64,000 nt of DNA from Guptibacillus algicola (GTDB lineage: Bacteria > Bacillota > Bacilli > Bacillales > Guptibacillaceae). The stretch covers positions 434,001 to 498,000 of the forward strand of contig NZ_JAIVAF010000003.1 of NCBI RefSeq assembly GCF_020171805.1, read 5' to 3'. The notes beneath the pieces are model-generated. The model saw nothing but the letters and a program-made list of their open reading frames with translations, searched no databases and was not told the DNA's origin. This document shows, piece by piece, positions 8,921-18,281 of the stretch. A program made the translations under genes and the position numbers. Position 1 is the first letter of the stretch, and each line of letters starts with the position of its first letter.

Positions 8921-10492
8921 TTAATAAGGATCTGAAGGGTGACTCTTATCTTCCGCTTCACATACAGCATCATCTAACACGGAACCAATAGACTCCTTCG
9001 CTTCTTTCAGTCCGTTCATCACTCGTTCACCGTACTCCTTATCACACTGAGTAAGGTGTTCGAGCATACAATCCTGAATCTCTTCTCTGCAGTCTAGTAG
9101 CGCAGCTACGAGGTTTGATATAAGCTCCTCTTGCTCGAATTCATTAAGTCTTCGATACGTTTCTCCTGCTTGACCATAGTTGTTTTCTCGAGGAATACTC
9201 TTCCTCGATAAGTTCCCTTCAACGTAAGGTTCATGTTCGACACCAGGATTCTTTGCTTCGTTCAACCCACCGATTAAGGAAGGCTCATAGTTGATATGAG
9301 GATTCTCATCTTTCCCATAATCCGTTCTGTAATCCATTTGTCCTGCGCTCTGGTTCGTTGCAACGTGCTTCGTAGGCTTGTTGATCGGGAGTTGCAAGTA
9401 GTTCGATCCTACACGGTAACGCTGTGTATCTGAGTAAGAATAGGTTCTACCTTGAAGAAGCTTATCATCAGAGAAGTCGAGTCCATCAACTAACACTCCT
9501 GTACCAAAAGCGGCTTGTTCAACTTCCGCAAAATAATTTTCCGGGTTTTTATTAAGCGTCATTTTGCCTACCTTATACCAAGGGAAGTCCTCTTTATACC
9601 AAAGCTTTGTTGGATCGAGTGGATCAAAATCAAGCTCAGGGTGTTCACCGTCTTCCATGATTTGAACATAGAGTTCCCATTCAGGATAGTCCCCGTCTTC
9701 TATCGCCTTATACAAGTCAGCTGTCGCATGATTAAAGTTCATCGACTGTATATGGTCGGCTTCATCTTGAGAGAGGTTTCGGATTCCTTGAACAGGCTCC
9801 CAGTGATATTTCACAAGAACAGCTTTTCCTTCTTTGTTCACCCATTTGTACGCATGAACCCCAGATCCTTGCATGTGACGGTAGCCCGCCGGAATGCCCC
9901 ATGGAGAAAATAAGAATGTTACCATATGCATCGATTCTGGTGACTGACAAAGAAAATCGAACATTCTCTCCATATCTTGAATGTTTGTGACAGGATCTGG
10001 CTTGAAGGAATGCACCATATCTGGGAACTTTAGTGGATCCCGAATAAAGAATACTTTTAAGTTATTTCCAACGAGATCCCAGTTGCCGTCTTCTGTATAA
10101 AACTTTACAGCGAACCCTCTTGGATCACGTAACGTTTCTGGTGAATGTGTCCCGTGAACAACCGTTGAAAATCGAACAAATACTGGGGTTTTCTTACCCG
10201 TTTCCGTAAACACCTTAGCACGGGTATACGTAGAGATCGGTTCATCTCCCACCGTTCCGTACGATTCAAAGTATCCATGAGCTCCAGCACCGCGCGCATG
10301 GACGACACGTTCAGGTGTTCGTTCCCGATCGAAATGACTGATTTTCTCAAGAAAATCATAGTTCTCAAGAGTAGTAGGGCCACGATTTCCTACAGTACGA
10401 ACATTCTGGTTGTTCGTTACAGGGTGCCCCTGCTGGTTTGTTAACGTATCATCCTGATTGCGCTCATTAGCATTTCTCTTCTTTTCGTCCAT
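8921..10492 (-). CDS. Heme catalase
   Basis: 523-aa monofunctional heme catalase that disproportionates hydrogen peroxide. Visible landmarks: the catalytic His in [12 protein letters not shown], distal-side [12 protein letters not shown] with the catalytic Asn in [10 protein letters not shown], and the proximal heme ligand Tyr in [11 protein letters not shown]. The segment [11 protein letters not shown] in place of the usual GERGS identifies a small-subunit catalase variant common in Bacillaceae. A C-terminal extension of about 30 residues is acidic and carries several cysteines ([23 protein letters not shown]). The ribosome site is AAGGAGG. The gene is divergent from mtlA. No clear PerR or sigma-B site was seen upstream. 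Confidence 0.95.
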   Translation of the reverse strand: MDEKKRNANERNQDDTLTNQQGHPVTNNQNVRTVGNRGPTTLENYDFLEKISHFDRERTPERVVHARGAGAHGYFESYGTVGDEPISTYTRAKVFTETGKKTPVFVRFSTVVHGTHSPETLRDPRGFAVKFYTEDGNWDLVGNNLKVFFIRDPLKFPDMVHSFKPDPVTNIQDMERMFDFLCQSPESMHMVTFLFSPWGIPAGYRHMQGSGVHAYKWVNKEGKAVLVKYHWEPVQGIRNLSQDEADHIQSMNFNHATADLYKAIEDGDYPEWELYVQIMEDGEHPELDFDPLDPTKLWYKEDFPWYKVGKMTLNKNPENYFAEVEQAAFGTGVLVDGLDFSDDKLLQGRTYSYSDTQRYRVGSNYLQLPINKPTKHVATNQSAGQMDYRTDYGKDENPHINYEPSLIGGLNEAKNPGVEHEPYVEGNLSRKSIPRENNYGQAGETYRRLNEFEQEELISNLVAALLDCREEIQDCMLEHLTQCDKEYGERVMNGLKEAKESIGSVLDDAVCEAEDKSHPSDPY

Positions 10493-10632
10493 CGAATCCC
10501 TCCTTAACTACAGGATTCAGTTATCTCCAACTCCATCTTTCATATTCACCTTATAGTAGAATTTATTGGTTGTTTGGTGCCGCTATTTAATAATGTCAAC
10601 AAGTCTCCTGACGAATTTGAATTTGGAAAAGA

Positions 10633-10647
10633 TTGCGAACGCTTTCT
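10633..10647 (+). promoter_or_regulatory. cre-like CcpA site upstream of mtlA
   Basis: TTGCGAACGCTTTCT matches the cre consensus WTGNAANCGNWNNCW at all positions but one. It overlaps the predicted -35 element, where CcpA binding would block transcription. Confidence 0.6.
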
Positions 10648-10661
10648 TTCGGCTTTACTAT
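10633..10661 (+). promoter_or_regulatory. Candidate sigma-A promoter of the mtl operon
   Basis: TTGCGA (10633-10638), a 17-bp spacer and TACTAT (10656-10661). Both hexamers are weak matches (4 of 6), as expected for a promoter that needs the activator MtlR. Confidence 0.4.
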
Positions 10662-10780
10662 TGGAATTAACAAAGAAAACATTTCCGACAGCAAGGTAGT
10701 GACCGAGTTAGCGACAGATTTTAATAAATGATGTCAACAAGTCACTCTCGATGCCTGCGGGAGAACAGGAGGAACGACAC

Positions 10781-12544
10781 ATGAGCGATCAAGAAAAATC
10801 CGGCTTCAAAGTGAAGGTTCAACGGTTTGGTAGCTATTTAAGTGGCATGATCATGCCGAATATCGGCGCATTTATTGCCTGGGGACTTATTACTGCACTA
10901 TTTATACCAGATGGTTGGATTCCAAATGAACAGTTAGCTTCACTTGTGGGGCCAATGATCACTTACTTATTGCCACTCTTAATTGGTTACACTGGCGGTA
11001 AAATTGTCTATGGCGGACGAGGAGGAGTAGTCGGAGCAACGGCGACGATGGGTGTGATCGTCGGAGCGGATATTCCGATGTTCCTTGGTGCAATGGCAAT
11101 GGGACCACTTGGTGGTTTTGCGATTAAGAAATTTGATGAAGCGATTAAAGGAAAAATTAAATCTGGTTTTGAAATGCTTGTTAACAACTTCTCGGCTGGT
11201 ATTATTGGTGGTTTGTTGACGGTTATCGGTTCACTAGCGATTGGACCTGTCGTACTAGGCCTGAATAAGGCACTTGCAGCAGGTGTAGAAGTAATCGTAG
11301 CTGCTGGACTATTGCCACTTGCAAGTATTCTGATTGAACCTGCAAAAGTATTGTTCCTAAACAATGCGATCAACCACGGAATTTTAAGCCCGCTTGGGAT
11401 TGAGCAGGCAGCAAACGCAGGGAAATCAATCCTGTTCTTACTAGAATCAAACCCTGGACCTGGTCTTGGAATTCTTCTAGCATTCTGGGTAGCAGGAAAA
11501 GGTTCAGCAAAGCAATCAGCACCAGGTGCTGCAATCATCCACTTCTTTGGTGGGATTCATGAAATTTACTTCCCTTACATCTTGATGAAGCCTGCACTAC
11601 TAATCGCGGTTATCCTTGGTGGAATGAGTGGCGTATTCACATTCGGTATTCTAAATGCTGGGCTGATCGCACCGCCTTCACCTGGTAGTATCTTTGCACT
11701 TATGATTATGACACCTCGTGGAGGGTACCTTGGTGTGATTGCAGGTGTAGTTGTTGCCACACTCGTATCGTTCCTAGTCGCATCCTTTATCCTTAAGAGA
11801 TCAAATGACTCTGGTGAAGAACTAGAAGAAGCTGCAGAGAAAATGGAAGCAATGAAAGGGAAGAAGAGTAGCGTTAGATCATCATTAGGCGCGAAAGAAG
11901 AAACGACTTCTGAAGCTACTGTTAACTACAAAGACATTAAGAAAGTTGTGTTTGCATGTGACGCAGGTATGGGTTCTAGTGCAATGGGTGCGTCCGTACT
12001 GAAGAATAAATTCAAAAAAGCAGGTCTCGAACATATCGAAGTCATCAATACGTCGATTAGCAATCTACCGAATGATGCAGACCTTGTTGTAACGCATAAA
12101 GATTTAACAGATCGTGCAAAAGCGAAGCTTCCAAACGCGCATCATATTTCAGTGACGAACTTCATGAACAGCCCGAAATACGATGAGCTTGTAAGTGATC
12201 TTGGCGATAAGCAGGAGGAAGCAGCTGATAGCACGAAGGACAGTGAAGAGTCGATTCAAAAGGACATTAAGAAAGTCGTGTTTGCATGTGATGCTGGAAT
12301 GGGGTCAAGTGCGATGGGCGCATCTGTTCTTCGAAACAAGTTTAAGAAAGCAGGTCTTGAAGAGATCGATGTTTCAAATACTTCTATCAATAATCTTCCT
12401 CACGACGCTGATCTAATCGTAACGCACAAGGATTTAACTGATCGTGCGAAAGCGAAGCGTCCAGATGCTGAACACATTTCTGTTCAGAACTTCATGAACA
12501 GTCCGAAATACGACGAACTTGTTAGCACCTTACAGAATCGCTAA
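10781..12544 (+). CDS. mtlA: Mannitol PTS transporter EIICB with duplicated IIB domain
   Basis: 587-aa mannitol-specific PTS permease. The start at 10781 follows AGGAGGAACGACAC. Residues 1-345 are the membrane IIC domain (about eight helices, family landmarks GGIHEIYFPY and TPRGGYLGV). After a Glu-rich linker come two IIB domains in tandem, about residues 386-480 and 496-587, each with the phosphorylated cysteine in CDAGMGSSAMGASVL (C393 and C503, exactly 330 bp apart). Usual MtlA proteins without EIIA are about 470-480 aa with one IIB. The copies keep every core residue but differ at many third codon positions, so the duplication is not brand new. First gene of mtlA-mtlR-mtlF-mtlD. Confidence 0.95.
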   Translation: MSDQEKSGFKVKVQRFGSYLSGMIMPNIGAFIAWGLITALFIPDGWIPNEQLASLVGPMITYLLPLLIGYTGGKIVYGGRGGVVGATATMGVIVGADIPMFLGAMAMGPLGGFAIKKFDEAIKGKIKSGFEMLVNNFSAGIIGGLLTVIGSLAIGPVVLGLNKALAAGVEVIVAAGLLPLASILIEPAKVLFLNNAINHGILSPLGIEQAANAGKSILFLLESNPGPGLGILLAFWVAGKGSAKQSAPGAAIIHFFGGIHEIYFPYILMKPALLIAVILGGMSGVFTFGILNAGLIAPPSPGSIFALMIMTPRGGYLGVIAGVVVATLVSFLVASFILKRSNDSGEELEEAAEKMEAMKGKKSSVRSSLGAKEETTSEATVNYKDIKKVVFACDAGMGSSAMGASVLKNKFKKAGLEHIEVINTSISNLPNDADLVVTHKDLTDRAKAKLPNAHHISVTNFMNSPKYDELVSDLGDKQEEAADSTKDSEESIQKDIKKVVFACDAGMGSSAMGASVLRNKFKKAGLEEIDVSNTSINNLPHDADLIVTHKDLTDRAKAKRPDAEHISVQNFMNSPKYDELVSTLQNR

Positions 12545-12567
12545 TAGAAGGATAGAGGTGACATGGC

Positions 12568-14682
12568 ATGTTTATCTCTGCAAGGGAAAGAAGCATTTTG
12601 CAACTATTGCTTGAAACGGACGATTTTTTCACAGTAAAAGAAATCGCACAGCGACTCGAGGTAAGTGAACGAACCGTACACAGAGATCTAGCAGGCCTTG
12701 AGGATGTTGTGAATGGCTACGATTTAAAGCTAATAAAAAAAGCGGGGGTGGGTGTCCAATTCGATGGACATCCATCGAAGCGTGATGAACTCAAGCGGTA
12801 TTTGTACAACTTAGACATTACAGAATACACGCAAAATGAGCGTGAAACATTGATTCTATGTAAGTTGTTAGAATCACATGAGCCGATCAAACTCGTCGGG
12901 TTAGCGAATGACCTGAGGGTGACAGTAGCAACGATCAGCAACGATTTAAACAGGGTGGAAGAGTGGCTCGAGAGTATGCAGCTTTCATTAATCAGAAGGC
13001 GAGGCTACGGCGTACAGGTCGAAGGTGCAGAAGCCTTGAAGAGGCACGCGATTAGTTCCCTCCTTGCAACAGAGTACAATGATTCTGATTTCTTTACATT
13101 ATTGAAGCAATCGATTCAAAAGAAGTCAAAAGGAGATGTGATGGAGTCTGCTTCAGATCAACTCCTTGGCCTCGTCGATCGTGAGAAGCTTCATCAGGTC
13201 GAAGCAATCGTTCAGGAAGTGAACAATAACCTTCCATACATGATGGCGGATAGTGCTTATATCGGACTTATCGTCCACTTAACACTCGCGGTCGAACGAA
13301 TTGAACAAGGTGAGAAGATTCAAATGGAAGGTGCATATCTCACTTCTTTAAAAGAGACAAAAGAGTTTCATTCAGCCGAAGCGATCAGCAAGCGAATGGA
13401 AGACTATTTCTCTATCCCGATTCCAGAAGCTGAGGTTGGCTATATCACTATGCACTTACGAGGCGCAAAGCTTCGAAGCTCAAGTAGTTATTATCTTGAG
13501 GAATCGAATTACCCGATCACAGTGAAGGCGAGACAATTGATTAGAGAAGTTAGTGACAGGATTGATGTTAATCTCGAGTCGAACGATTCTTTGTTCCAAG
13601 GCCTCGTCACTCATTTAGGTCCAGCTACTCATCGTCTCAATCAGAAAATGAGCATTCACAATCCGCTGTTAACAAAGATAAAGGGAGATTATCCTGACCT
13701 TTTCAACATGATCTCTGAAGCAGTTGAAAAAGTCTTTACAGGTATAACGATTCCGGATGAAGAAGTTGGGTTTCTTGTTCTTCACTTCGGTTCAGCCCTG
13801 GAAAGTTCGAACAAAAAGAACGACCTACACATTCTTGCCGTTTGCTCAAGCGGAATTGGAACTTCTAAAATGCTCGCAACACGGCTGAAGCAAGAATTTC
13901 ATGAGATCGATGATGTAAAGAGCGTGTCGCTGTTTGAGTTAGAAAGAGAAGATATTCATGCTTTCGATCTTATCGTGTCAACGATTCCGTTGCCTGACAT
14001 CGACAAAAACTATATTGAAGTGAGCCCATTTCTATCTGAAAAAGAAGCAAAAGGTATTCGAGCAGCTCTTCAAAAATCAACCGTTACGCATAGGAGAATT
14101 GCGCTGAAAGAAAAGGAAAGCGGCTTTGAATCTGGACATCAGGCAGTAGACTGGTTTACTAGATCAGCAGCTTACAATGAAACAGCTTCATCGATAATGA
14201 AGCACTTCGCCCTAACAGAAGGGCAAGAAAAAGACATCGAAGAATTGTTAGAAAAAGAATGTATCCGCCTTGAACAGGGTACTAGCATGACACGTGCGAA
14301 AGCAGTCACAGAAGCACTTTTAAAGCGAGAGGAAGTAGGGGGCGTTGGAATTCCAGGATCGTCACTTGCGTTGTTTCATACACGTACGCATGACATTCAT
14401 AAACCGACGTTTTCCATGATCCGATTGCAGAAACCTGTGAAGCGTAAAGCGATGGATGGGGAAGAAATCGATATAGATACGATTTTGCTTCAGCTCGCAC
14501 CTGAAGATGCTACGACTGAACAAATTGAGATTATGAGTTTCATAAGCACTGTCATCATCGAGACAAATGAAACGATGACATTGTTTGAAGAAGAAAACGA
14601 AGAGAGAATCCTAGTTTTTTTAGCAGAAAAACTAAGAGGTTTCATTATTGAAAAACTAAGTATAAAGGGAGAGATATACTAA
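12568..14682 (+). CDS. mtlR: Mannitol operon activator MtlR (PRD/EIIB/EIIA)
   Basis: 704-aa transcription activator controlled by PTS phosphorylation. Domains in order: winged-helix DNA-binding HTH (residues 1-90; TVKEIAQRLEVSERTVHRD), a second HTH-like part, PRD1 and PRD2 with their His motifs (VHLTLAVERI, TMHLRGAK, VTHLGPATHRL, VLHFGSAL), an EIIB-Gat-like domain with C426 in CSSGIGTSKM, and an EIIA-Mtl-like domain with H604 in LFHTRTH. This matches the Geobacillus and B. subtilis MtlR plan. The ribosome site GAGGTG is 7 nt from the ATG. It lies 23 bp after mtlA and overlaps mtlF by one base (TAATG), so translation is coupled. Confidence 0.95.
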   Translation: MFISARERSILQLLLETDDFFTVKEIAQRLEVSERTVHRDLAGLEDVVNGYDLKLIKKAGVGVQFDGHPSKRDELKRYLYNLDITEYTQNERETLILCKLLESHEPIKLVGLANDLRVTVATISNDLNRVEEWLESMQLSLIRRRGYGVQVEGAEALKRHAISSLLATEYNDSDFFTLLKQSIQKKSKGDVMESASDQLLGLVDREKLHQVEAIVQEVNNNLPYMMADSAYIGLIVHLTLAVERIEQGEKIQMEGAYLTSLKETKEFHSAEAISKRMEDYFSIPIPEAEVGYITMHLRGAKLRSSSSYYLEESNYPITVKARQLIREVSDRIDVNLESNDSLFQGLVTHLGPATHRLNQKMSIHNPLLTKIKGDYPDLFNMISEAVEKVFTGITIPDEEVGFLVLHFGSALESSNKKNDLHILAVCSSGIGTSKMLATRLKQEFHEIDDVKSVSLFELEREDIHAFDLIVSTIPLPDIDKNYIEVSPFLSEKEAKGIRAALQKSTVTHRRIALKEKESGFESGHQAVDWFTRSAAYNETASSIMKHFALTEGQEKDIEELLEKECIRLEQGTSMTRAKAVTEALLKREEVGGVGIPGSSLALFHTRTHDIHKPTFSMIRLQKPVKRKAMDGEEIDIDTILLQLAPEDATTEQIEIMSFISTVIIETNETMTLFEEENEERILVFLAEKLRGFIIEKLSIKGEIY

Positions 14683-15119
14683 TGGCTAACGACATTCTAT
14701 CTAAAGAAAACATTGTATTAAACGAGAAAGCAGCAACAAAGGAAGATGCCATTCGTCTTGCAGGGGAGATCCTCGTAAACAAAGGGTACGTTGAAGAAAG
14801 CTACGTTGATCAAATGTTTGAACGTGAAAAAATCACAACGACGTACATGGGGAACTATGTAGCGATCCCTCACGGAACAGAGGATGCGAAGAAAGCAGTA
14901 AACCATTCGGGTCTATCAATCGTTCAACTCCGTGAAGGCGTTGACTTTGGCGATGGAAATATTGCGAAGCTCATCATCGGGATTGCTGGAAAAGATAACG
15001 AGCACCTTGAAATTCTATCTCAAATCGCAATCGTTTGCTCAGAAGAAGAGAACGTGGAGAAGCTCATTCAAGCAGAAGATAAAGAAACGTTTATCTCTAT
15101 GTTTAATGAGGTGAATTAA
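14682..15119 (+). CDS. mtlF: Mannitol PTS enzyme IIA
   Basis: 145-aa cytoplasmic phosphocarrier that passes phosphate from HPr to the IIB domain(s) of MtlA and also to MtlR. The active-site histidine H64 lies in AIPHGTEDAKKAV, as in MtlF/EIIA-Mtl. Other family landmarks: KEDAIRLAGEILVNKGYV near the N-terminus and IAGKDNEHLEILSQIAIV. The start overlaps the mtlR stop; mtlD begins 2 bp after the stop. Confidence 0.95.
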   Translation: MANDILSKENIVLNEKAATKEDAIRLAGEILVNKGYVEESYVDQMFEREKITTTYMGNYVAIPHGTEDAKKAVNHSGLSIVQLREGVDFGDGNIAKLIIGIAGKDNEHLEILSQIAIVCSEEENVEKLIQAEDKETFISMFNEVN

Positions 15120-15121
15120 TT

Positions 15122-16267
15122 ATGCTAGCTGTTCATTTTGGAGCTGGAAATATCGGAAGAGGTTTCATCGGTAAGCTATTATCACAATCCGGATATGATG
15201 TGTGTTTCGTAGATATCAATGAAACGGTAATCGATGCACTGAATCAACAAAAGCAGTACACCGTTGAAATTCTTGGACAAGAGCGCGAGGAAATCGTAGT
15301 AGATAAGGTTAGAGGAATCAACAGTAAAGCGAATCCACAGGGTGTAGTCGATGCGATTGCTGAAGCTGATCTTATCACAACAGCGGTAGGACCTACAGTT
15401 CTAAAGCTCATCTCAAGCAGCATTAAAGAGGGAATCGAGAAACGTATCGAGTCTGGAAATGCGCCCGTTAATATCATCGCATGTGAGAACATGATCGGTG
15501 GAAGTACGATGTTAAAGGAAGCGATCGAAGAGCAAATGGATGAAAGTCAGCGTCCTTCTCTTTCAGAATATGCTGGTTTTCCGGATGCAGCGGTCGACCG
15601 AATCGTGCCGAACCAAACTCATGAAGATCCGCTGACCGTTGCGGTTGAACCGTTTTATGAGTGGGCTGTCGACAAGACGATGATGGTAGGGGACGTACCC
15701 GAGATCAAAGGGATCACCTACGTTGAAGACCTCGCTCCTTATATTGAGCGAAAGCTATTTACGGTTAACACTGGTCATGCGATGACTGCATATCTTGGTT
15801 ATCTTGCAGGTGCAGAAACGATTAAAGACGCACTTGAGAATGACAGCATCTACAAAGATGTTAAGAGTGCTTTAGAAGAAACGGGAGCATTGCTTCAGCA
15901 TAAATATAGCTTTGATCCGGAAGTACATGGTACGTACATCGAGAAGATTCTTGCAAGATTTCTGAATCCTCACCTTGTAGACGAAGTCACACGAGTTGGG
16001 CGTGCTCCAATCCGTAAGGTCGGTCCAAAAGATCGTCTGACAGGACCTGCAAGTCAGTTGATGAAAGTAGAAAAAGAGCCAACGTTCCTAGCAAAAGGAA
16101 TCGCAGCAGCACTTCGATTCGATCCAAAAGAAGACGAAGAAGCAGTCCAAATTCAAGAAGTCATCCAAAACGAAGGACTTTCTAAAGCAATCACAACCTT
16201 CACTGGTGTTGAAGAAGGCTCGCAACTTTTTGAGCTCATCAAAAAGAAGTATGATGAAGTGAAATAA
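15122..16267 (+). CDS. mtlD: Mannitol-1-phosphate 5-dehydrogenase
   Basis: 381-aa NAD-dependent enzyme that oxidises mannitol-1-phosphate to fructose-6-phosphate, the last step of the operon's pathway. The N-terminal Rossmann motif is HFGAGNIGRGFIGKLL; the catalytic lysine region is ERKLFTVNTGHAM. Length and order agree with MtlD of other Bacillaceae. Its ribosome site (GAGGTGAATT) is inside the end of mtlF. A strong terminator 13 bp after the stop closes the operon. Confidence 0.96.
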   Translation: MLAVHFGAGNIGRGFIGKLLSQSGYDVCFVDINETVIDALNQQKQYTVEILGQEREEIVVDKVRGINSKANPQGVVDAIAEADLITTAVGPTVLKLISSSIKEGIEKRIESGNAPVNIIACENMIGGSTMLKEAIEEQMDESQRPSLSEYAGFPDAAVDRIVPNQTHEDPLTVAVEPFYEWAVDKTMMVGDVPEIKGITYVEDLAPYIERKLFTVNTGHAMTAYLGYLAGAETIKDALENDSIYKDVKSALEETGALLQHKYSFDPEVHGTYIEKILARFLNPHLVDEVTRVGRAPIRKVGPKDRLTGPASQLMKVEKEPTFLAKGIAAALRFDPKEDEEAVQIQEVIQNEGLSKAITTFTGVEEGSQLFELIKKKYDEVK

Positions 16268-16279
16268 ACGTGTTAATAG

Positions 16280-16310
16280 AGCTGCCGAGATTTTTTCTCG
16301 GCAGTTTTTT
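16280..16310 (+). terminator. Terminator of the mtl operon
   Basis: Stem GCTGCCGAGA / TCTCGGCAG-T with a T-rich loop and a six-T tail. Confidence 0.92.
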
Positions 16311-16327
16311 ATGGTGTCCTCACGGTT

Positions 16328-16438
16328 TCGCTGATAAAAACGAAGGATCGCTGATAAAACGGGCCTTTTCGCCGATATATAGTTTGATTTCGCTGATAAA
16401 ATCAAACTATCGCTGATATATGCTGAATATCGCTGATA
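16328..16438. repeat. Six TCGCTGATA units at 20-21 bp period
   Basis: Nine-base units start at 16328, 16348, 16369, 16390, 16410 and 16430 (spacing 20, 21, 21, 20, 20). Five are TCGCTGATA and the third is TCGCCGATA. Each is followed by A or T and separated by 11-12 bp of differing sequence. The bases on both sides of the fourth unit form a 12-bp inverted repeat (16379-16390 with 16399-16410). A shorter copy on the other strand is at 43290-43318. Confidence 0.9.
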
Positions 16439-16635
16439 AACCCCACCAGGAAGCTCGTGCGGACGGAAATTACACCCACAATTCGCCCCTCATATCCCCC
16501 GCAAGGTTATCTTCCTGGATATTTCAATGGTTTTGAAACTATTGTGAAGGATTAACGTATTAGAAGTTGAAGACTATCATATCAATCAACAGGACAGCGT
16601 TTGGACGTGAAATTAAGAGGTGGGGGGATTTGTTA
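16439..16635. other. Intergenic leader before the ABC transporter
   Basis: No gene is seen here. An inverted repeat CCAGGAAG / CTTCCTGG (16446-16453 with 16510-16517) brackets a GC-rich piece. I could not assign a promoter with confidence. Together with the repeat array this makes about 370 bp without a gene after mtlD. Confidence 0.5.
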
Positions 16636-17544
16636 ATGGAAGAAGTAATCAGGGTTCAGCATGTATCGAAATCATACGGAAACGTGCAGGCAGTGAAAGA
16701 CATTTCCTTGTCGGTAAGAAAGGGAGAAGTCTTTGGCATCATCGGTCCTAACGGCGCAGGAAAAACCACTACGATCGAGATGCTTGAAGGGATTCGAAAG
16801 CCTGATAGCGGGGAGGTTTCTGTGCTTGGATTAACGCCACATAAACAACTACGTGAATTGAATAAGAGAATAGGTGTTCAGTTCCAAGCGACAGCAATTC
16901 AGAAGAAGATGAAGGTGAAAGAAGCAATCGATTTGTTTGCATCTTTTTACCCGACTACTCAGAAAGATCATCTCATTGAGCTTTTAGGACTTGAGGAAAA
17001 GATGAATGTGATGTTTGATGACTTGTCTGGTGGTTGGAAACAGCGTGTGACGCTCGCGCTCGCGACACTTCATAAGCCTGAAATTCTTTTCCTCGATGAA
17101 CCAAGTATGGGACTTGATCCTCACGCTAGACGAGAACTTTGGGGATTGATCAGTACGTTGAAAGAACAAGGGTGTACGATCGTAGTGACCACACACTACA
17201 TGGAAGAAGCCGAGAAGCTTTGTGACCGCGTTGCGATGATCTATAGCGGGCAGTTAAGAGCGTTAGATACAACACAAGAGCTTTTGAATCAAATTCCTGT
17301 GCATTACCTTGCATTCGATACCGACGAGCTTGAATATGATTTCCTCATCTCCCTGCCGAACGTTGTGAGCGTAGAAGTTGAAAACCAATCGTATAAAGTG
17401 CTGAGTGAAGACCAGCAGACGACTGCGTACTATATTTTTAAATATTGCTATGACAATAACATCTTAATTAAGAACTTTAGGTTTGAAAAGGGATCACTCG
17501 ATGATTTATTTGTTCACTTTCTTGAAAAGGAGGAAACAGCATGA
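16636..17544 (+). CDS. ABC-2 type exporter, ATP-binding protein
   Basis: 302-aa ATPase that energises the adjacent permease. Walker A is GPNGAGKTT (about residues 40-48), the signature is LSGGWKQR (the usual Q of SGGQ is W here), Walker B is EILFLDEPSMGLDP and the switch His is in TTHYMEEAE. The start at 16636 follows GGTGGGGGG by 8 nt; an upstream ATG at 16567 lacks a site. The C-terminal 85 residues form the regulatory tail found in drug- and antibiotic-export ATPases (CcmA/DrrA type). The stop overlaps the permease start (ATGA). Confidence 0.92.
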   Translation: MEEVIRVQHVSKSYGNVQAVKDISLSVRKGEVFGIIGPNGAGKTTTIEMLEGIRKPDSGEVSVLGLTPHKQLRELNKRIGVQFQATAIQKKMKVKEAIDLFASFYPTTQKDHLIELLGLEEKMNVMFDDLSGGWKQRVTLALATLHKPEILFLDEPSMGLDPHARRELWGLISTLKEQGCTIVVTTHYMEEAEKLCDRVAMIYSGQLRALDTTQELLNQIPVHYLAFDTDELEYDFLISLPNVVSVEVENQSYKVLSEDQQTTAYYIFKYCYDNNILIKNFRFEKGSLDDLFVHFLEKEETA

Positions 17545-18281
17545 CTGCGATGGTGAAGCTTGCAAGCTTAGAGACGAAAATGTTCTTTCGAGATCGACTC
17601 AGTGTGTTCTGGACATTTCTTTTTCCAATCATCATGATTTGGCTGTTCGGCTCCATGTTTGGAGATAGCAATGTGAGTGGTCTCTCTTTTGCAGAGATGT
17701 TTGTTCCTTCCTGGATCGGTGTAAACATCGTGACGATCTCGTTCTTTACACTTGGGACAGTCTTAACAGGATATCGTGAGACTGGTGTTCTAAGGAGATA
17801 CCAATCCACGCCGATTCGCTCATGGATGATCTTAGCTGCACATACGTTCCAAGGGTCCGTTATCTTTGTCATTTCTGCTTTGCTGCTCATGGTGTTTGGT
17901 ATGTTGATGTACGACCTGACTCTACCTGCTTATATTGGTAGCACATTGCTTGCATTGTTAGTCAGTATACTTGCTTTCTTTCCATTTGCTTTGTTCCTAA
18001 CGTCACTAGCCAAAAATACACAGGCAGCTGCAGCGATAAGTTCTCTTTGCTTAAATCTTATGCTATTCCTATCTGGCGCTGCATTTCCCCTTGAATTCAT
18101 GCCAACCATTCTACAAAATGTCGCAAAAGTACTACCGCTTTACTATGTGGTGGAATTGCTCCGAGGAACATGGAATATCGGACCGATCACGGACTATGGA
18201 CTTGAAGTAGGTGTGCTGCTAGGTATTTCAGTGGTTTCTACTGCGCTTGCTTCACGATTTTTCCGGTGGAGTGGCAAGTGA
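17541..18281 (+). CDS. ABC-2 type exporter, permease
   Basis: 246-aa membrane protein with about six transmembrane helices, ABC2_membrane family (DrrB/YadH type). Landmarks: DRLSVFWTFLFPIIMIW near the N-terminus, an FPLEFMP loop and the LPLYYVVELLRGTW segment that follows in this family. It overlaps the ATPase gene by four bases (ATGA), so the two form a translationally coupled exporter. The substrate may be a drug, peptide or lipid and is not visible from sequence. Confidence 0.9.
   Translation: MTAMVKLASLETKMFFRDRLSVFWTFLFPIIMIWLFGSMFGDSNVSGLSFAEMFVPSWIGVNIVTISFFTLGTVLTGYRETGVLRRYQSTPIRSWMILAAHTFQGSVIFVISALLLMVFGMLMYDLTLPAYIGSTLLALLVSILAFFPFALFLTSLAKNTQAAAAISSLCLNLMLFLSGAAFPLEFMPTILQNVAKVLPLYYVVELLRGTWNIGPITDYGLEVGVLLGISVVSTALASRFFRWSGK

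Larger units (their letters stand above)
10593..10743. repeat. Direct repeat ATGTCAACAAGTC between catalase and mtlA
   Basis: The 13-mer occurs at 10593-10605 and 10731-10743, each preceded by TTTAATA (with 0 and 4 extra bases). The copies lie about 138 bp apart on either side of the predicted mtlA promoter; the second ends 37 bp before the mtlA start. Confidence 0.7.

Noticed and set aside
10493-10600. PerR or sigma-B site for the catalase gene
   Set aside because: TTGACA on the minus strand has no -10 at proper spacing, and no PerR box or GTTT-N14-GGGTAT pair was found.
16328-16438. CRISPR-like look of the TCGCTGATA array
   Set aside because: Units are 9 bp and spacers 11-12 bp, far below CRISPR sizes, and no cas genes are present.
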